Source of the DNA: an uncultured Lachnospiraceae bacterium
GTDB lineage: Bacteria > Bacillota > Clostridia > Lachnospirales > Lachnospiraceae
NCBI GenBank assembly: GCA_934309145.1
Contig: CAKRCW010000005.1
Coordinates: 124,001-188,000 of the forward strand
DNA: 64,000 nucleotides
Direction of reading: 5' to 3'
Under the pieces are notes generated by a model. It was not told the DNA's origin, did not search any database, and worked only from the letters and a program-made list of their open reading frames with translations. Made by a program: the position numbers and the translations under genes. Positions 34,678 through 43,410 of this stretch are shown in pieces (positions within the stretch are counted from its first letter, which is position 1; every line of letters starts with the position of its first letter).

Positions 34678-36084
34678 ATGATTCAGGGAAAATCTCAGAA
34701 AAAATCTGGACTTAATATTATTATTGTGGGCTGTGGTAAGGTAGGAATGACCTTGACACGTGAGCTTGTAAGAGAGGGACATGACATAACAATAATAGAT
34801 AAAAATCCACAGAAAATTCAGTCGGTAACCAGCCTGTATGATGTAATGGGACTGGTTGGCAATGGAGCAAGCTACAGTATTCAGATGGAGGCAGGTATAA
34901 AGAATGCAGACCTTATCGTGTCTGTTGCAGATTCTGATGAGCTTAACATATTGTGCTGTACGATAGCAAAGCAGGTAGGTCATTGTGCAACTATTGCAAG
35001 AGTCAGAAATCCTGACTACAGCAAGGAGGTTGGATATCTTCAGGAGAAGCTAGGACTTACCATGATTATAAATCCTGAGCTTGAGACTGCTACTGAGGCT
35101 GCAAGAGTACTTTATCTTCCAACAGCACTTGAGGTTAATTCATTTTCACATGGACAGGCTGAGATGACAAAGTTTAAAATTCCTGAGGGAAATCCACTTG
35201 ATGGCATGGAGATTGCAGCTCTTAACACATATCTGTCCAACAAGGGAAAGACAGTTAATTTTCTTATATGTGCAGTTGAGCGCGAGGGACAGGTTCATAT
35301 TCCTTCTGGTAATTTTGTTATGCAGAAGGGTGATATTGTATCGTATGTGGCATCCAGAAAGACTGCAAAGACATTTATGGAGAGTATAGGTTTTAAGACA
35401 TCGAGAGTTAAGAATTGTCTTATTGTTGGTGGCGGTGAGGTAGCATATTATCTTGCAAAGCAGTTGCTTCATATGGGAATTTCCGTCAAGATTATAGAGT
35501 CTAATAATGCACGTTGTGAGGAGCTAAGCATATTACTTCCTAAGGCAGTCATAATAAATGGTGATGGAACTAACGAGGAGACCTTGCGCGAGGAAGGTCT
35601 TGACTATGTAGATTCATTTGTTGCACTTACGGGAATTGATGAGGAGAATATTCTTCTTACTTTACATGCACAGCAGGTATCAGGTGCCAAGGTTATAACT
35701 AAGATTGATAGAAGTAACTTTAAGAATGTAATCAATAAGCTTGATATGGGAAGTGTTGTATATCCTAGCAATATCACCTCTGAGGCAATTATCGCCTATG
35801 TACGAGCTAAGAAGAATTCAGCTGACAGTAATAACATTGAGACGTTATATCATATGTTTGATTATCGTGCTGAGGCTATAGAATTTGTGGTTGACGAGAA
35901 GTCAAGACTTACAGGTGTGCCACTTATGGAGCTTAAGCTTAAGAATGACGTTTTGGTTGCATTTATAAACAGAAATGGAAATATAATTCTCCCAAGTGGT
36001 AAAGATTGTATAGAGGTTGGCGATAAGGCGATGATAGTTACAACTCACACAGGCTTTAAAAATATTGTTGATATTCTAGCATAA
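34678..36084 (+). CDS. trkA: Trk/Ktr potassium uptake regulatory protein TrkA
   Basis: About 468 residues from ATG 34678 (TGGAGGAT upstream). Two RCK modules in tandem: the first NAD-binding loop is IIVGCGKVGMTL with IIDKNP, the second CLIVGGGEVAYYLAK with IIESNN, each followed by a TrkA_C domain. The protein forms the cytoplasmic gating ring of the TrkH channel and senses NAD(H) or ATP. TrkA_C domains bind c-di-AMP in several Firmicutes, which would connect this operon to cdaA in the same window (inference). trkH follows after 27 bases. Confidence 0.96.
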   Translation: MIQGKSQKKSGLNIIIVGCGKVGMTLTRELVREGHDITIIDKNPQKIQSVTSLYDVMGLVGNGASYSIQMEAGIKNADLIVSVADSDELNILCCTIAKQVGHCATIARVRNPDYSKEVGYLQEKLGLTMIINPELETATEAARVLYLPTALEVNSFSHGQAEMTKFKIPEGNPLDGMEIAALNTYLSNKGKTVNFLICAVEREGQVHIPSGNFVMQKGDIVSYVASRKTAKTFMESIGFKTSRVKNCLIVGGGEVAYYLAKQLLHMGISVKIIESNNARCEELSILLPKAVIINGDGTNEETLREEGLDYVDSFVALTGIDEENILLTLHAQQVSGAKVITKIDRSNFKNVINKLDMGSVVYPSNITSEAIIAYVRAKKNSADSNNIETLYHMFDYRAEAIEFVVDEKSRLTGVPLMELKLKNDVLVAFINRNGNIILPSGKDCIEVGDKAMIVTTHTGFKNIVDILA

Positions 36085-36111
36085 CAAAGGGATACAAAGA
36101 GGGGAACGATT

Positions 36112-37587
36112 ATGAACAGGTCGATGATTAGATATATTCTGGGCTGTGTTGTCCAGATTGAGGGGGCACTTTTACTGCTTCCGTGTATAGTTGCTCTTAT
36201 TTATCAGGAAAGGGAGGGCATATATTATTGCATAGTCGCAGGTGCAGCTTTGCTTATTGGTGCAATAATAAGTCACAACAAACCTAAGGAGCAGGTTATA
36301 TATCTTAAGGAGGGATGTGTCACAACAGCACTTAGCTGGATTATGCTTAGTATAGTTGGCTGTGTGCCATTTATATTGACAGGTGAAATTCCAGCCTTTG
36401 CAGATGCTTTATTTGAGACTATTTCGGGATTTACAACAACAGGTGCAAGTATCCTTAATGATGTGGAGGCGTTGTCACATTGCTCACTATTTTGGAGAAG
36501 CTTTACTCACTGGATAGGTGGAATGGGAGTGCTTGTATTTTTGCTTGCCATTATTCCACTAAGTGGTGGCTCTAACATCAATCTTATGAGGGCAGAGAGC
36601 CCTGGACCATCAGTCGGTAAGCTCGTTCCTAAGGTCAAGCATACAGCACGAATTCTGTATGCAATATATATAGGGCTTACTGTTCTTGAAATTATTCTTC
36701 TTATAGCAGGAAGTATGCCTCTGTTTGATGTGTTCTGTACTGCATTTGGTACAGCGGGAACAGGTGGCTTTGGAATTAAGAATGACAGTTTCGCAGGCTA
36801 CTCGCCATATTTACAGTGGGTGGTTGCGATATTTATGATATTATTTGGTGTCAATTTCAATATGTATTATTTCCTTTTGTTCAGAAATGTCAAGAAGGCA
36901 TTTAATATGGAAGAGGTAAGGGGATATTTCATAATCATTGCCGCTGCTGTAGGTGTTATATTTGTTGATTTATGTGGCACAGCCGTAAATGCGGCAACAG
37001 CATTGAGAGATGCGGTATTTCAGGTTGCATCAATTATTACCACAACGGGATTTTCGTCAGTTGACTTTAATCTGTGGTCGCAGCAATGTAAGGTAATACT
37101 GGTGCTGCTTATGTTTGTGGGTGCGTGTGCCGGAAGTACAGGTGGTGGTATAAAGGTGTCACGTTTTCAGGTTTTGCTTAAGACAGTTGGAAAGGAGCTT
37201 GACTCATATATCCATCCTAAGAGCATCAAGAAGATTAAGATGGATGGAAAGCCTATTGAGCATGAGGTTGTAAGAGCTATCAATGTATATTTTATAACCT
37301 TTATGATATTGTTTGCATCATCTGTATTCCTTATATCCTTTGAGGGAAAAGATTTGGTAACAAACTTTACAGCAGTTGCGGCAACTATTAACAACATAGG
37401 TCCGGGACTCGAGATGGTAGGTCCTACATCTAATTTCTCGGTGTTTGGAACATTTTCCAAGTATGTGCTTATGTTTGATATGATTGCGGGCAGACTTGAG
37501 CTGTTCCCTCTGCTTATACTGTTTTATCCTCCTCTGTGGAGAGATATGCTTCTTAAGAAAACGCTTAAGCGTAAAAAACTACAGTAA
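36112..37587 (+). CDS. trkH: Trk-type potassium channel/transporter TrkH
   Basis: 491 residues with about ten membrane segments and the repeated pore loops of the Trk/Ktr superfamily: SGFTTTGASIL, GTAGTGGFGIKN, TTTGFSSVDF and the final INNIGPGLEMVGPT. HWIGGMGVLVF and GACAGSTGGGIKVSR are also typical. It imports K+ across the cytoplasmic membrane under TrkA control. The stop is followed by purC after about 100 bases; no strong terminator was seen between them. Confidence 0.96.
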   Translation: MNRSMIRYILGCVVQIEGALLLLPCIVALIYQEREGIYYCIVAGAALLIGAIISHNKPKEQVIYLKEGCVTTALSWIMLSIVGCVPFILTGEIPAFADALFETISGFTTTGASILNDVEALSHCSLFWRSFTHWIGGMGVLVFLLAIIPLSGGSNINLMRAESPGPSVGKLVPKVKHTARILYAIYIGLTVLEIILLIAGSMPLFDVFCTAFGTAGTGGFGIKNDSFAGYSPYLQWVVAIFMILFGVNFNMYYFLLFRNVKKAFNMEEVRGYFIIIAAAVGVIFVDLCGTAVNAATALRDAVFQVASIITTTGFSSVDFNLWSQQCKVILVLLMFVGACAGSTGGGIKVSRFQVLLKTVGKELDSYIHPKSIKKIKMDGKPIEHEVVRAINVYFITFMILFASSVFLISFEGKDLVTNFTAVAATINNIGPGLEMVGPTSNFSVFGTFSKYVLMFDMIAGRLELFPLLILFYPPLWRDMLLKKTLKRKKLQ

Positions 37588-37685
37588 ATAAATTAATAAA
37601 TGCCTTGACAAATATAGGTGAAAGATGATACCACTTATATGAATGAGGCAACACAATATAAAACAAAAGTTGAGGAGTTAATACT

Positions 37686-38555
37686 ATGCAGGAATTAAAA
37701 CCAATCAAAGAAGGAAAAGTACGAGAGATTTATGATAATGGCGACAGCCTGATTATGGTTGCAACAGACCGTATAAGCTGTTTTGACGTTATCCTTAAGA
37801 ATCAGGTTACCAAGAAGGGAACAGTTCTTACACAGATGTCTAAGTTTTGGTTTGATATGACAGAGGATATTCTTCCTAATCATATGATATCTGTAGATGT
37901 AAATGATATGCCGGAATTCTTCAGACAGGAGAAGTTTGATGGTAACAGTATGCTTTGTCGTAAGCTTACTATGCTCCCTATCGAGTGTATCGTTCGAGGA
38001 TACATAACAGGTAGTGGATGGGCAAGCTACAAGGAGAATGGCACAGTATGTGGTATTAAGCTCCCTGAGGGATTAAAGGAGTCAGATAAGCTCCCTGAGC
38101 CTATATATACACCATCTACTAAGGCTGAAATTGGTGATCATGATGAGAACATATCATATGAGAAGAGTATTGAAGTATTGGAGAAGATGTTCCCTGGCAA
38201 GGGCGAGGAGTATGGCTCAAAGCTTCGTGATTACACAATAGCATTATATAAGAAGTGTGCTGAATATGCACTCTCTAAGGGGATAATTATAGCAGATACC
38301 AAGTTTGAGTTTGGTTTAGATGAGAATGGTAATATTGTTCTTGGCGATGAGATGCTTACACCTGACAGTTCACGTTTCTGGCCTGCTGATGGATATGAGC
38401 CTGGACATGGTCAGCCATCATTTGATAAGCAGTTTGCTCGTGACTGGTTAAAGTCAAATGAGGGACATGACTGGACACTTCCAGAGGATATAGTAGATAA
38501 GACAATCAACAAATATCTTCAGGCATATGAGATGCTCACAGGTAAGCAGTTATAG
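37686..38555 (+). CDS. purC: SAICAR synthetase (phosphoribosylaminoimidazole-succinocarboxamide synthase)
   Basis: 289 residues, matching the longer clade of PurC. It starts with the nucleotide-binding segment KPIKEGKVREIYDNGD and contains ATDRISCFDVI, ECIVRGYITGSGW, and ADTKFEFGLDENG with LGDEMLTPDSSRFWP. It joins aspartate to CAIR with ATP in purine synthesis. It stands alone here, away from other pur genes. A TTGACA at 37605 suggests a promoter, but no good -10 at normal spacing was found. Confidence 0.97.
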   Translation: MQELKPIKEGKVREIYDNGDSLIMVATDRISCFDVILKNQVTKKGTVLTQMSKFWFDMTEDILPNHMISVDVNDMPEFFRQEKFDGNSMLCRKLTMLPIECIVRGYITGSGWASYKENGTVCGIKLPEGLKESDKLPEPIYTPSTKAEIGDHDENISYEKSIEVLEKMFPGKGEEYGSKLRDYTIALYKKCAEYALSKGIIIADTKFEFGLDENGNIVLGDEMLTPDSSRFWPADGYEPGHGQPSFDKQFARDWLKSNEGHDWTLPEDIVDKTINKYLQAYEMLTGKQL

Positions 38556-38617
38556 ATTGTATAAATATCTTACAAGATGGCAATTATAACCATATAAATC
38601 TATAAAGAGGTGATTAT

Positions 38618-39076
38618 ATGGTTTTAAAAGAAAAGGAAAGAGCAGCTATAGAGGACTTGCAGTCTCAGGAGAAAACCTGTATTGAGAAATACGCTAAGTA
38701 TGCTGAGCAGGCTAAGGATCCTGTGCTTAAGGATTTGTTCCGTACCTTACAGCAGGAGGAACAGAAGCATTATCAGTCATTAGGACAGGTGTTGAATGGT
38801 ACAGTTCCGGACAGCGATTGTAATGATAGTGATGGCGCTAATTATAATCCGACAGCGAGCTATGATGCTATGAGTAATTCAGAGGACAAGCAGTTTGATT
38901 GTTTTCTTGCCACAGATTGTATAGGTACTGAGAAGCTGGTATCATCAGAGTATAATACAGATGTCTTTGTGTTTAATAACTCTAAGTTAAGAAAGCTTCT
39001 CGCTGATATACAGATAGAAGAACAAAACCATGCGGAGATGCTGTGGAAGTATAAGACAGCTAACGGTATGGCATAG
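38618..39076 (+). CDS. CotF/ferritin-like spore-coat family protein
   Basis: 152 residues. Two helical halves carry repeated EEQ/H patterns: LRTLQQEEQKHYQSLGQ near the start and DIQIEEQNHAEMLWKY at the end, as in the ferritin-like spore coat protein family of Clostridia. A central Asp/Ser-rich section links them. Such proteins coat spores or act as stress proteins in vegetative cells; the role here is not known. AGAGGTGATT precedes ATG 38618, and a strong terminator follows 12 bases after the stop. Confidence 0.82.
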   Translation: MVLKEKERAAIEDLQSQEKTCIEKYAKYAEQAKDPVLKDLFRTLQQEEQKHYQSLGQVLNGTVPDSDCNDSDGANYNPTASYDAMSNSEDKQFDCFLATDCIGTEKLVSSEYNTDVFVFNNSKLRKLLADIQIEEQNHAEMLWKYKTANGMA

Positions 39077-39087
39077 ATTTACAGATA

Positions 39088-39130
39088 AACAGGTGCATTT
39101 TATATAAGTATGGAATGCACCTGTTTTTTA
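39088..39130 (+). terminator. Rho-independent terminator
   Basis: 12-bp stem AACAGGTGCATT/AATGCACCTGTT (39088-39099, 39114-39125) followed by TTTTTA. Confidence 0.92.
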
Positions 39131-39146
39131 AGAGAGGGATATAGTT

Positions 39147-40058
39147 ATGACATTGACACAGCTTAGATATGCAATTACGGTTGCAGGTGCAAATTCCATG
39201 AATGAAGCAGCACATACACTGTTTATAGCACAGCCAAGCTTATCAGCAGCTATAAGAGAGCTTGAGGACGAGATAGGAATAGTTTTATTTCGAAGGACGA
39301 ACAGGGGAATTTCTGTAACTCCTGAGGGAGAAGAATTTATAGGATATGCACGTCAGGTGGTAGAGCAGTATGAGCTTATAGAGGCAAAGTATGTTGTAAA
39401 TGATAATATAAAAAAGAAATTCAGTGTTTCAATGCAGCATTATACATTCGCAGTAAATGCATTTGTGGAGTTAGTCAAGCAATTTGGTATGGATGAATAT
39501 GAGTTCGCAGTACATGAGACTAAGACATATGATGTAATAGAGAATGTAAAGAATTATAAGAGTGAGATAGGGATACTTTATCTCAATGATTTTAACCGAA
39601 AGGTTTTAACAAAGTTGTTTCATGAGTATGGCTTAGAGTTTCACGAGATACTTCAATGTCATATATATGTATATATGTGGAAGGGGCATCCACTCGCGAA
39701 TAAGAAGCTTATAACCTTAGAGGAGCTTGAAGATTATCCGTGCCTCTCTTTTGAACAGGGAAATAATAATTCCTTCTATTTTGCCGAGGAGGTGTTAAGT
39801 ACATATAATTACAAGCAGCTTATAAAGGCAAATGACAGAGCAACCTTGCTTAATTTGATGGTAGGTCTTAATGGATTTACGATGTGTTCAGGAATTATAT
39901 GCGAGGACCTTAATGGAAGTGATTATTGTGCTGTACGCCTTGACTCTGATGAGGTGATGACGATAGGCTATATAGCCAGAAAGGGCGCAAGTATAAGCAA
40001 GATGGGTAAGAAGTATTTGGAGGAGCTTGAGAAGTACAAGGATAAGGCACTGGGATAA
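39147..40058 (+). CDS. LysR-family transcriptional regulator
   Basis: 303 residues. The N-terminal helix-turn-helix (about 15-60, MNEAAHTLFIAQPSLSAAIR then ELEDEIG) is classic LysR, followed by a periplasmic-binding-protein-like effector domain. It is convergent with an amino-acid ABC importer gene cluster across a giant inverted repeat; a regulatory link with that importer is possible because LysR genes often neighbour their targets, but orientation does not support it directly. Start ATG 39147 has AGAGAGGG upstream. Confidence 0.95.
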   Translation: MTLTQLRYAITVAGANSMNEAAHTLFIAQPSLSAAIRELEDEIGIVLFRRTNRGISVTPEGEEFIGYARQVVEQYELIEAKYVVNDNIKKKFSVSMQHYTFAVNAFVELVKQFGMDEYEFAVHETKTYDVIENVKNYKSEIGILYLNDFNRKVLTKLFHEYGLEFHEILQCHIYVYMWKGHPLANKKLITLEELEDYPCLSFEQGNNNSFYFAEEVLSTYNYKQLIKANDRATLLNLMVGLNGFTMCSGIICEDLNGSDYCAVRLDSDEVMTIGYIARKGASISKMGKKYLEELEKYKDKALG

Positions 40059-40385
40059 AATCTTCCTACGCCTCCTGAAGCTTACCGCATGAGAATATCA
40101 ATGGCGGGGGCTTTCGCTGGGAGGTTGTGGGATTTTTTGACAGGCAGTACGAAAAATAAAAGCATTGAGTTTACATATATCAAGCGTACGCAAGTCACGG
40201 ATGACTTGCGAGCGTCAACGCACATGGATGTGCGGTTTGACGCGTTAGCGCACGTTTTAATTATGTATCACTCAATGCTTATTATTTTTCAGTGCTGTTT
40301 GTTATTATCCTACTACCTCCCAGCAAAAGCCCCCGCCATTGATATTCTCATGCGGTAAGCTTCAAGAGGAGTGGGAAGATTTTAT
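40055..40385. repeat. Giant inverted repeat between convergent stop codons (LIR element C)
   Basis: Arms 40055-40188 and about 40243-40385 pair over roughly 130 bases with about 20 mismatches or small bulges. The stretch from GAAGCTTACCGCATGAGAAT to GGCGGGGGCTTT is perfect. The loop region (40189-40242) forms two GC-richer hairpins: CGCAAGTCA/TGACTTGCG (40189-40210) and CGTCAA+CGCACAT/ATGTGCG+TTGACG (40213-40242). It spans exactly the space between the LysR stop and the ABC ATPase stop, and would give a long rod on either strand. Core and arms are unrelated to copies A and B, but the design is the same. Confidence 0.92.
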
Positions 40386-41144
40386 CTATTCATGCTTTAG
40401 CTTTCCGAGGAATTCCTGCATTCTTCTGTTATCAGAGCCGAACACTTCATCAGGAGTTCCTGATACTGCTACAACGCCCTTGTCCATGAAGATAACTCTG
40501 TCTGAGATATTCTTTGCGAAATTCATCTCGTGGGTTACAATAACCATAGTCATCTTAGTCTCTGCAAGAGATTTGATAACCTTGAGAACCTCACCTGTAA
40601 GCTCAGGATCAAGTGCGGATGTCGGTTCATCGAAGAACAATATCTTAGGATTTAGGGCTAGGGCTCTCGCTATGGCTACACGCTGCTGCTGACCGCCTGA
40701 TAGCTGACATGGATAATAGTCCTCCTTGTCAGATAAGCCCATTTTCTTTAGAAGCTCACGAGCCTCCTCGTATACTTCTGATTTCTTTCTCTTTTGAACA
40801 ACTATTGGTGCATCTGTTATGTTCTGCATTACCGTGTAATGTGGAAACAGATTAAAGCTCTGAAAAACAAGTCCAAAGTTTTTCTTTAATGACTTTAACT
40901 TGGCAGGATTCTCGTACACAGATTTATCATTTACGATTGCGACTGCCTTTTCTCCCATATAGCTTAAATCACCATAGTCCATAGTCTCAAGCATGGTTGC
41001 TATTCGTAAGAGGGTTGATTTGCCGGAGCCGGAAGGTCCGATTATCGATACAACCTCGCCCTCATGAACCTGTAAGGAGATTCCGTTTAAAACGCATAAA
41101 TCTCCAAAAGATTTTTTTACATCATTCATTTCAAGATATAACAT
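40386..41144 (-). CDS. Polar amino-acid ABC importer ATP-binding protein
   Basis: 252 residues of the GlnQ/HisP type. Walker A is GPSGSGKSTLLR, the signature QLSGGQQQRVAIARAL, Walker B ILFFDEPTSALDPE and the H-loop VTHEMNFAK. It energises uptake with the permease and binding protein encoded just upstream on the same strand. Its stop codon abuts the giant inverted repeat. It starts 11 bases after the permease stop. Substrate could be cystine or another polar amino acid; this cannot be fixed from sequence. Confidence 0.96.
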   Translation of the reverse strand: MLYLEMNDVKKSFGDLCVLNGISLQVHEGEVVSIIGPSGSGKSTLLRIATMLETMDYGDLSYMGEKAVAIVNDKSVYENPAKLKSLKKNFGLVFQSFNLFPHYTVMQNITDAPIVVQKRKKSEVYEEARELLKKMGLSDKEDYYPCQLSGGQQQRVAIARALALNPKILFFDEPTSALDPELTGEVLKVIKSLAETKMTMVIVTHEMNFAKNISDRVIFMDKGVVAVSGTPDEVFGSDNRRMQEFLGKLKHE

Positions 41145-41155
41145 GCGGAAACCTC

Positions 41156-41803
41156 CTAATTATAATAGTTCATTTTCTTCTCCAGCTTCTTCATAACAAA
41201 TGCAACCAAAAGATTGAATATGTAATAGAAGACAGCGGCTACAACAAATGGTGCAAATGTTGTCTCTCGTGCTGCAATTTGCTTGGCAATAGTAAACATT
41301 TCCAGATATGCAAGTGAAAATGCAAGGGAGGTGTCTTTAACCAATGTTATAATTTCATTTGTCATGGCAGGAAGAATAATTTTGATTACCTGTGGAAGAA
41401 TTATTCTTATAAATGTTCCAGCCTTTGAATATCCAAGAAGCTGGGCTGCCTCATACTGTCCCTTTGGAATGGCTTCAATACCTGAACGGTATATCTCAGC
41501 GAAGTAAGCGGCATAATTAATTGAGAAGCCTACTATTATTGCTGGAAAACGCCATCCCGATATGGACCATCCAAACAAATAAAATGGAAAGAAATACACT
41601 ACCATTAACTGTAGCATAAGTGGTGTACCTCTTAACACAGATATAATAACACCTGTGATACCACTTAATATTTTATGTTTGGACATTCTTCCAAACGAAA
41701 TCATAAGACCGAGAGGTAAAGAAAATATAAGTGTTAGGAAGAATATTCCCATTGTCTTTACCATTCCCTGTGTTAATTGTTCAAGCATTACAGAAAAGCT
41801 CAT
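41156..41803 (-). CDS. Amino-acid ABC importer permease
   Basis: 215 residues with about five membrane segments and the HisM/GlnP EAA loop ISYAAYFAEIYRSGIEAIPKGQYEAAQLLG-type sequence at about residues 95-122, ending in the coupling helix region. As a single permease gene it probably forms a homodimer. Flanked by the ATPase and substrate-binding genes. Confidence 0.95.
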   Translation of the reverse strand: MSFSVMLEQLTQGMVKTMGIFFLTLIFSLPLGLMISFGRMSKHKILSGITGVIISVLRGTPLMLQLMVVYFFPFYLFGWSISGWRFPAIIVGFSINYAAYFAEIYRSGIEAIPKGQYEAAQLLGYSKAGTFIRIILPQVIKIILPAMTNEIITLVKDTSLAFSLAYLEMFTIAKQIAARETTFAPFVVAAVFYYIFNLLVAFVMKKLEKKMNYYN

Positions 41804-41823
41804 TCGTATTTACCTCTAATTAA

Positions 41824-42609
41824 TTATTTAAGACATGTCATATCTGACAATCCATATTTTTCTGCTAATTTGTCGAAGGTACCATTGTCCTTTAACTCAT
41901 GAATTGCATCGTTTACTTCATCGCGAAGTTCTGTATTACCAAGCTTAAAGCCTATTCCATACTGCTCAGCATTGAGGTGCTCGTCAAGTATTGTATACTC
42001 ATCACCACGGCTGCCAATCTGATACTGTGCAACACCTATGTCCATTGCGATAGCGTCAACTGAACCAGCCTGAAGCTCAACGAATGCGGTGTTGTAATCA
42101 CCGAACTCCTGAAGCTTTCCAAATGTATCTGCAAGCTCCTTCTGACCTTCCTCGTCAGTTAAAACATCAAGGGCAGCTGAAGCAGCCTGAACACCTACTG
42201 TCTTTCCAGACAAATCGCTTAAGCTGTTAATTCCTGATGAAGTCTTAACTACGATAACCTGACTGTTATCAACATATGGATCTGACCACTCATAGTCATT
42301 CTCACGGCCATTCATTGTGAAGCCGTTCCATATACAGTCGATAGAGCCTGAGTTAAGCTCGTTATCCTTGCTTGCCCACTCGATAGGCTGCTTAACGAGT
42401 GTCCATCCCTTTAATTTGCAAACTTCCTCAGCAAGCTCAAGGTCAAAACCTGTATAATCACCGTTCTCATCCATATATCCATATGGTGGATATTCTGCAT
42501 CAAAACCTACTGTAAATGTTTTGGCATCCTTTTTACCACAACCTGTAAGTAAGGTTGCAACCATGCCAAGTGATAATAAACCACACAGCAAACTCTTCTT
42601 TAATTTCAT
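41824..42609 (-). CDS. Amino-acid ABC importer substrate-binding lipoprotein
   Basis: About 261 residues from ATG 42609 (AGAGAGG upstream); the frame extends further 5' but without a better start. Lipobox TLLTGC gives Cys24. The SBP_bac_3 fold is indicated by FDAEYPPYGYMDENGDYTGF, WNGFTMNGREN (Arg for the ligand carboxylate) and LSDLSGKTVGVQ. It captures a polar amino acid outside the membrane. First gene of a three-gene importer operon with a -35 TTGACA at 42714. Confidence 0.95.
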   Translation of the reverse strand: MKLKKSLLCGLLSLGMVATLLTGCGKKDAKTFTVGFDAEYPPYGYMDENGDYTGFDLELAEEVCKLKGWTLVKQPIEWASKDNELNSGSIDCIWNGFTMNGRENDYEWSDPYVDNSQVIVVKTSSGINSLSDLSGKTVGVQAASAALDVLTDEEGQKELADTFGKLQEFGDYNTAFVELQAGSVDAIAMDIGVAQYQIGSRGDEYTILDEHLNAEQYGIGFKLGNTELRDEVNDAIHELKDNGTFDKLAEKYGLSDMTCLK

Positions 42610-42686
42610 ATGTATAAACCTCTCTCTCTGCTCATTTTTAGAGCTAATCATCTCATGTATCATATCATAAGCGATATTTTTTGTAA

Positions 42687-42714
42687 ATAACACAGTAGAG
42701 AACTAAAGTGTCAA
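42687..42714 (-). promoter_or_regulatory. Candidate promoter of the amino-acid importer operon
   Basis: Minus strand TTGACA (42714-42709), 16-base spacer, TGTTAT (42692-42687), about 78 bases upstream of the start codon. Confidence 0.5.
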
Positions 42715-42818
42715 ATTAAAATATTTAGAATATTCACTTAAACCGACTGTTTTTTTTAGTCAAGTGTGCTAAAATATACATAAATGAAAAGAAGTGTGGA
42801 TTATGTGGAGGTATAGAT

Positions 42819-43097
42819 ATGTTAGGTGAAACAAAGACAGTGGGAAGCTGGGATTACAGAACACTTCCTAATAAAACTCTTGAACTTGTTAAGAATGTAG
42901 GAGACATGAGACAGGAAGGTACGGGATACTATGCAGACAGTGAATCGGAGATGCTTACAGTACTTGCATATCTGAATTATGGAGAGACAACAGGAACTAC
43001 TGAGGGAATGAGAGAGCAGATAGATGAAGCTGTTAAGAATATGGAGAATATGAAGCTTGGAGAACGTGAGGACAGCTTCATAAATATTAATATTTAA
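42819..43097 (+). CDS. Small acidic protein of unknown function
   Basis: 92 residues, acidic and without membrane segments. It begins MLGETKTVGSWDYRTLPNK and has a helix-rich second half (TEGMREQIDEAVKNMENM). GTGGAGG lies ten bases before ATG 42819, and the codon use matches its neighbours, so it is a genuine gene. I do not recognise the family. It stands alone between the amino-acid importer promoter and a hairpin-bearing gap. Confidence 0.75.
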   Translation: MLGETKTVGSWDYRTLPNKTLELVKNVGDMRQEGTGYYADSESEMLTVLAYLNYGETTGTTEGMREQIDEAVKNMENMKLGEREDSFININI

Positions 43098-43127
43098 TAT
43101 ATTATTGAATAATTTATAAAATAAAAG

Positions 43128-43211
43128 TAGAGCAGCCGCAATGATGACTGCTCTATCATTAAAAGAGGGGAGGATAATATATATTAATCTGCCTAAGCAG
43201 AATTAATATCT
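43128..43211 (+). other. Two hairpins in a 313-base gene-free gap
   Basis: The gap 43098-43410 has no coding signal. A first hairpin, TAGAGCAG/CTGCTCTA (43128-43155), probably ends the small gene before it. A second, ATATTAATCTGC/GCAG(A)ATTAATAT (about 43181-43209), is preceded by a purine block GAGGGGAGGA and followed by a T-rich stretch. The rest (43212-43410) is AT-rich with no clear promoter found. Confidence 0.5.
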
Positions 43212-43410
43212 AGATTCTTATTTTCTTTCGTCTATGTTTTGTAGTATATAGGAAAATTGTTAATAAAGTGTGTTCTCTTTGTGAGAAAAGTTTTAAAAAG
43301 TTATAAATAAGCTCTGCTTAACATATATTTAAATTTAGATTAACTTTTTACAGATATATGGGAAATATGTAGAAAGCTATAATAAAAAGAAAAAGATGGA
43401 GTAGAGAATA

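Noticed and set aside
37560..37585. ACGCTTAAGCGT palindrome at the end of trkH as a terminator
   Set aside because: It is inside the coding sequence and followed by A rather than T on the + strand.
37587..37686. Promoter or purine riboswitch before purC
   Set aside because: TTGACA at 37605 has no acceptable -10 at 16-18 bases, and no riboswitch core is visible in the 98-base gap.
40089..40358. Plus-strand open frame of 89 codons, starting MRISMAGAFAG
   Set aside because: It lies wholly inside the giant inverted repeat and its ends are the reverse complement of each other; no ribosome site.
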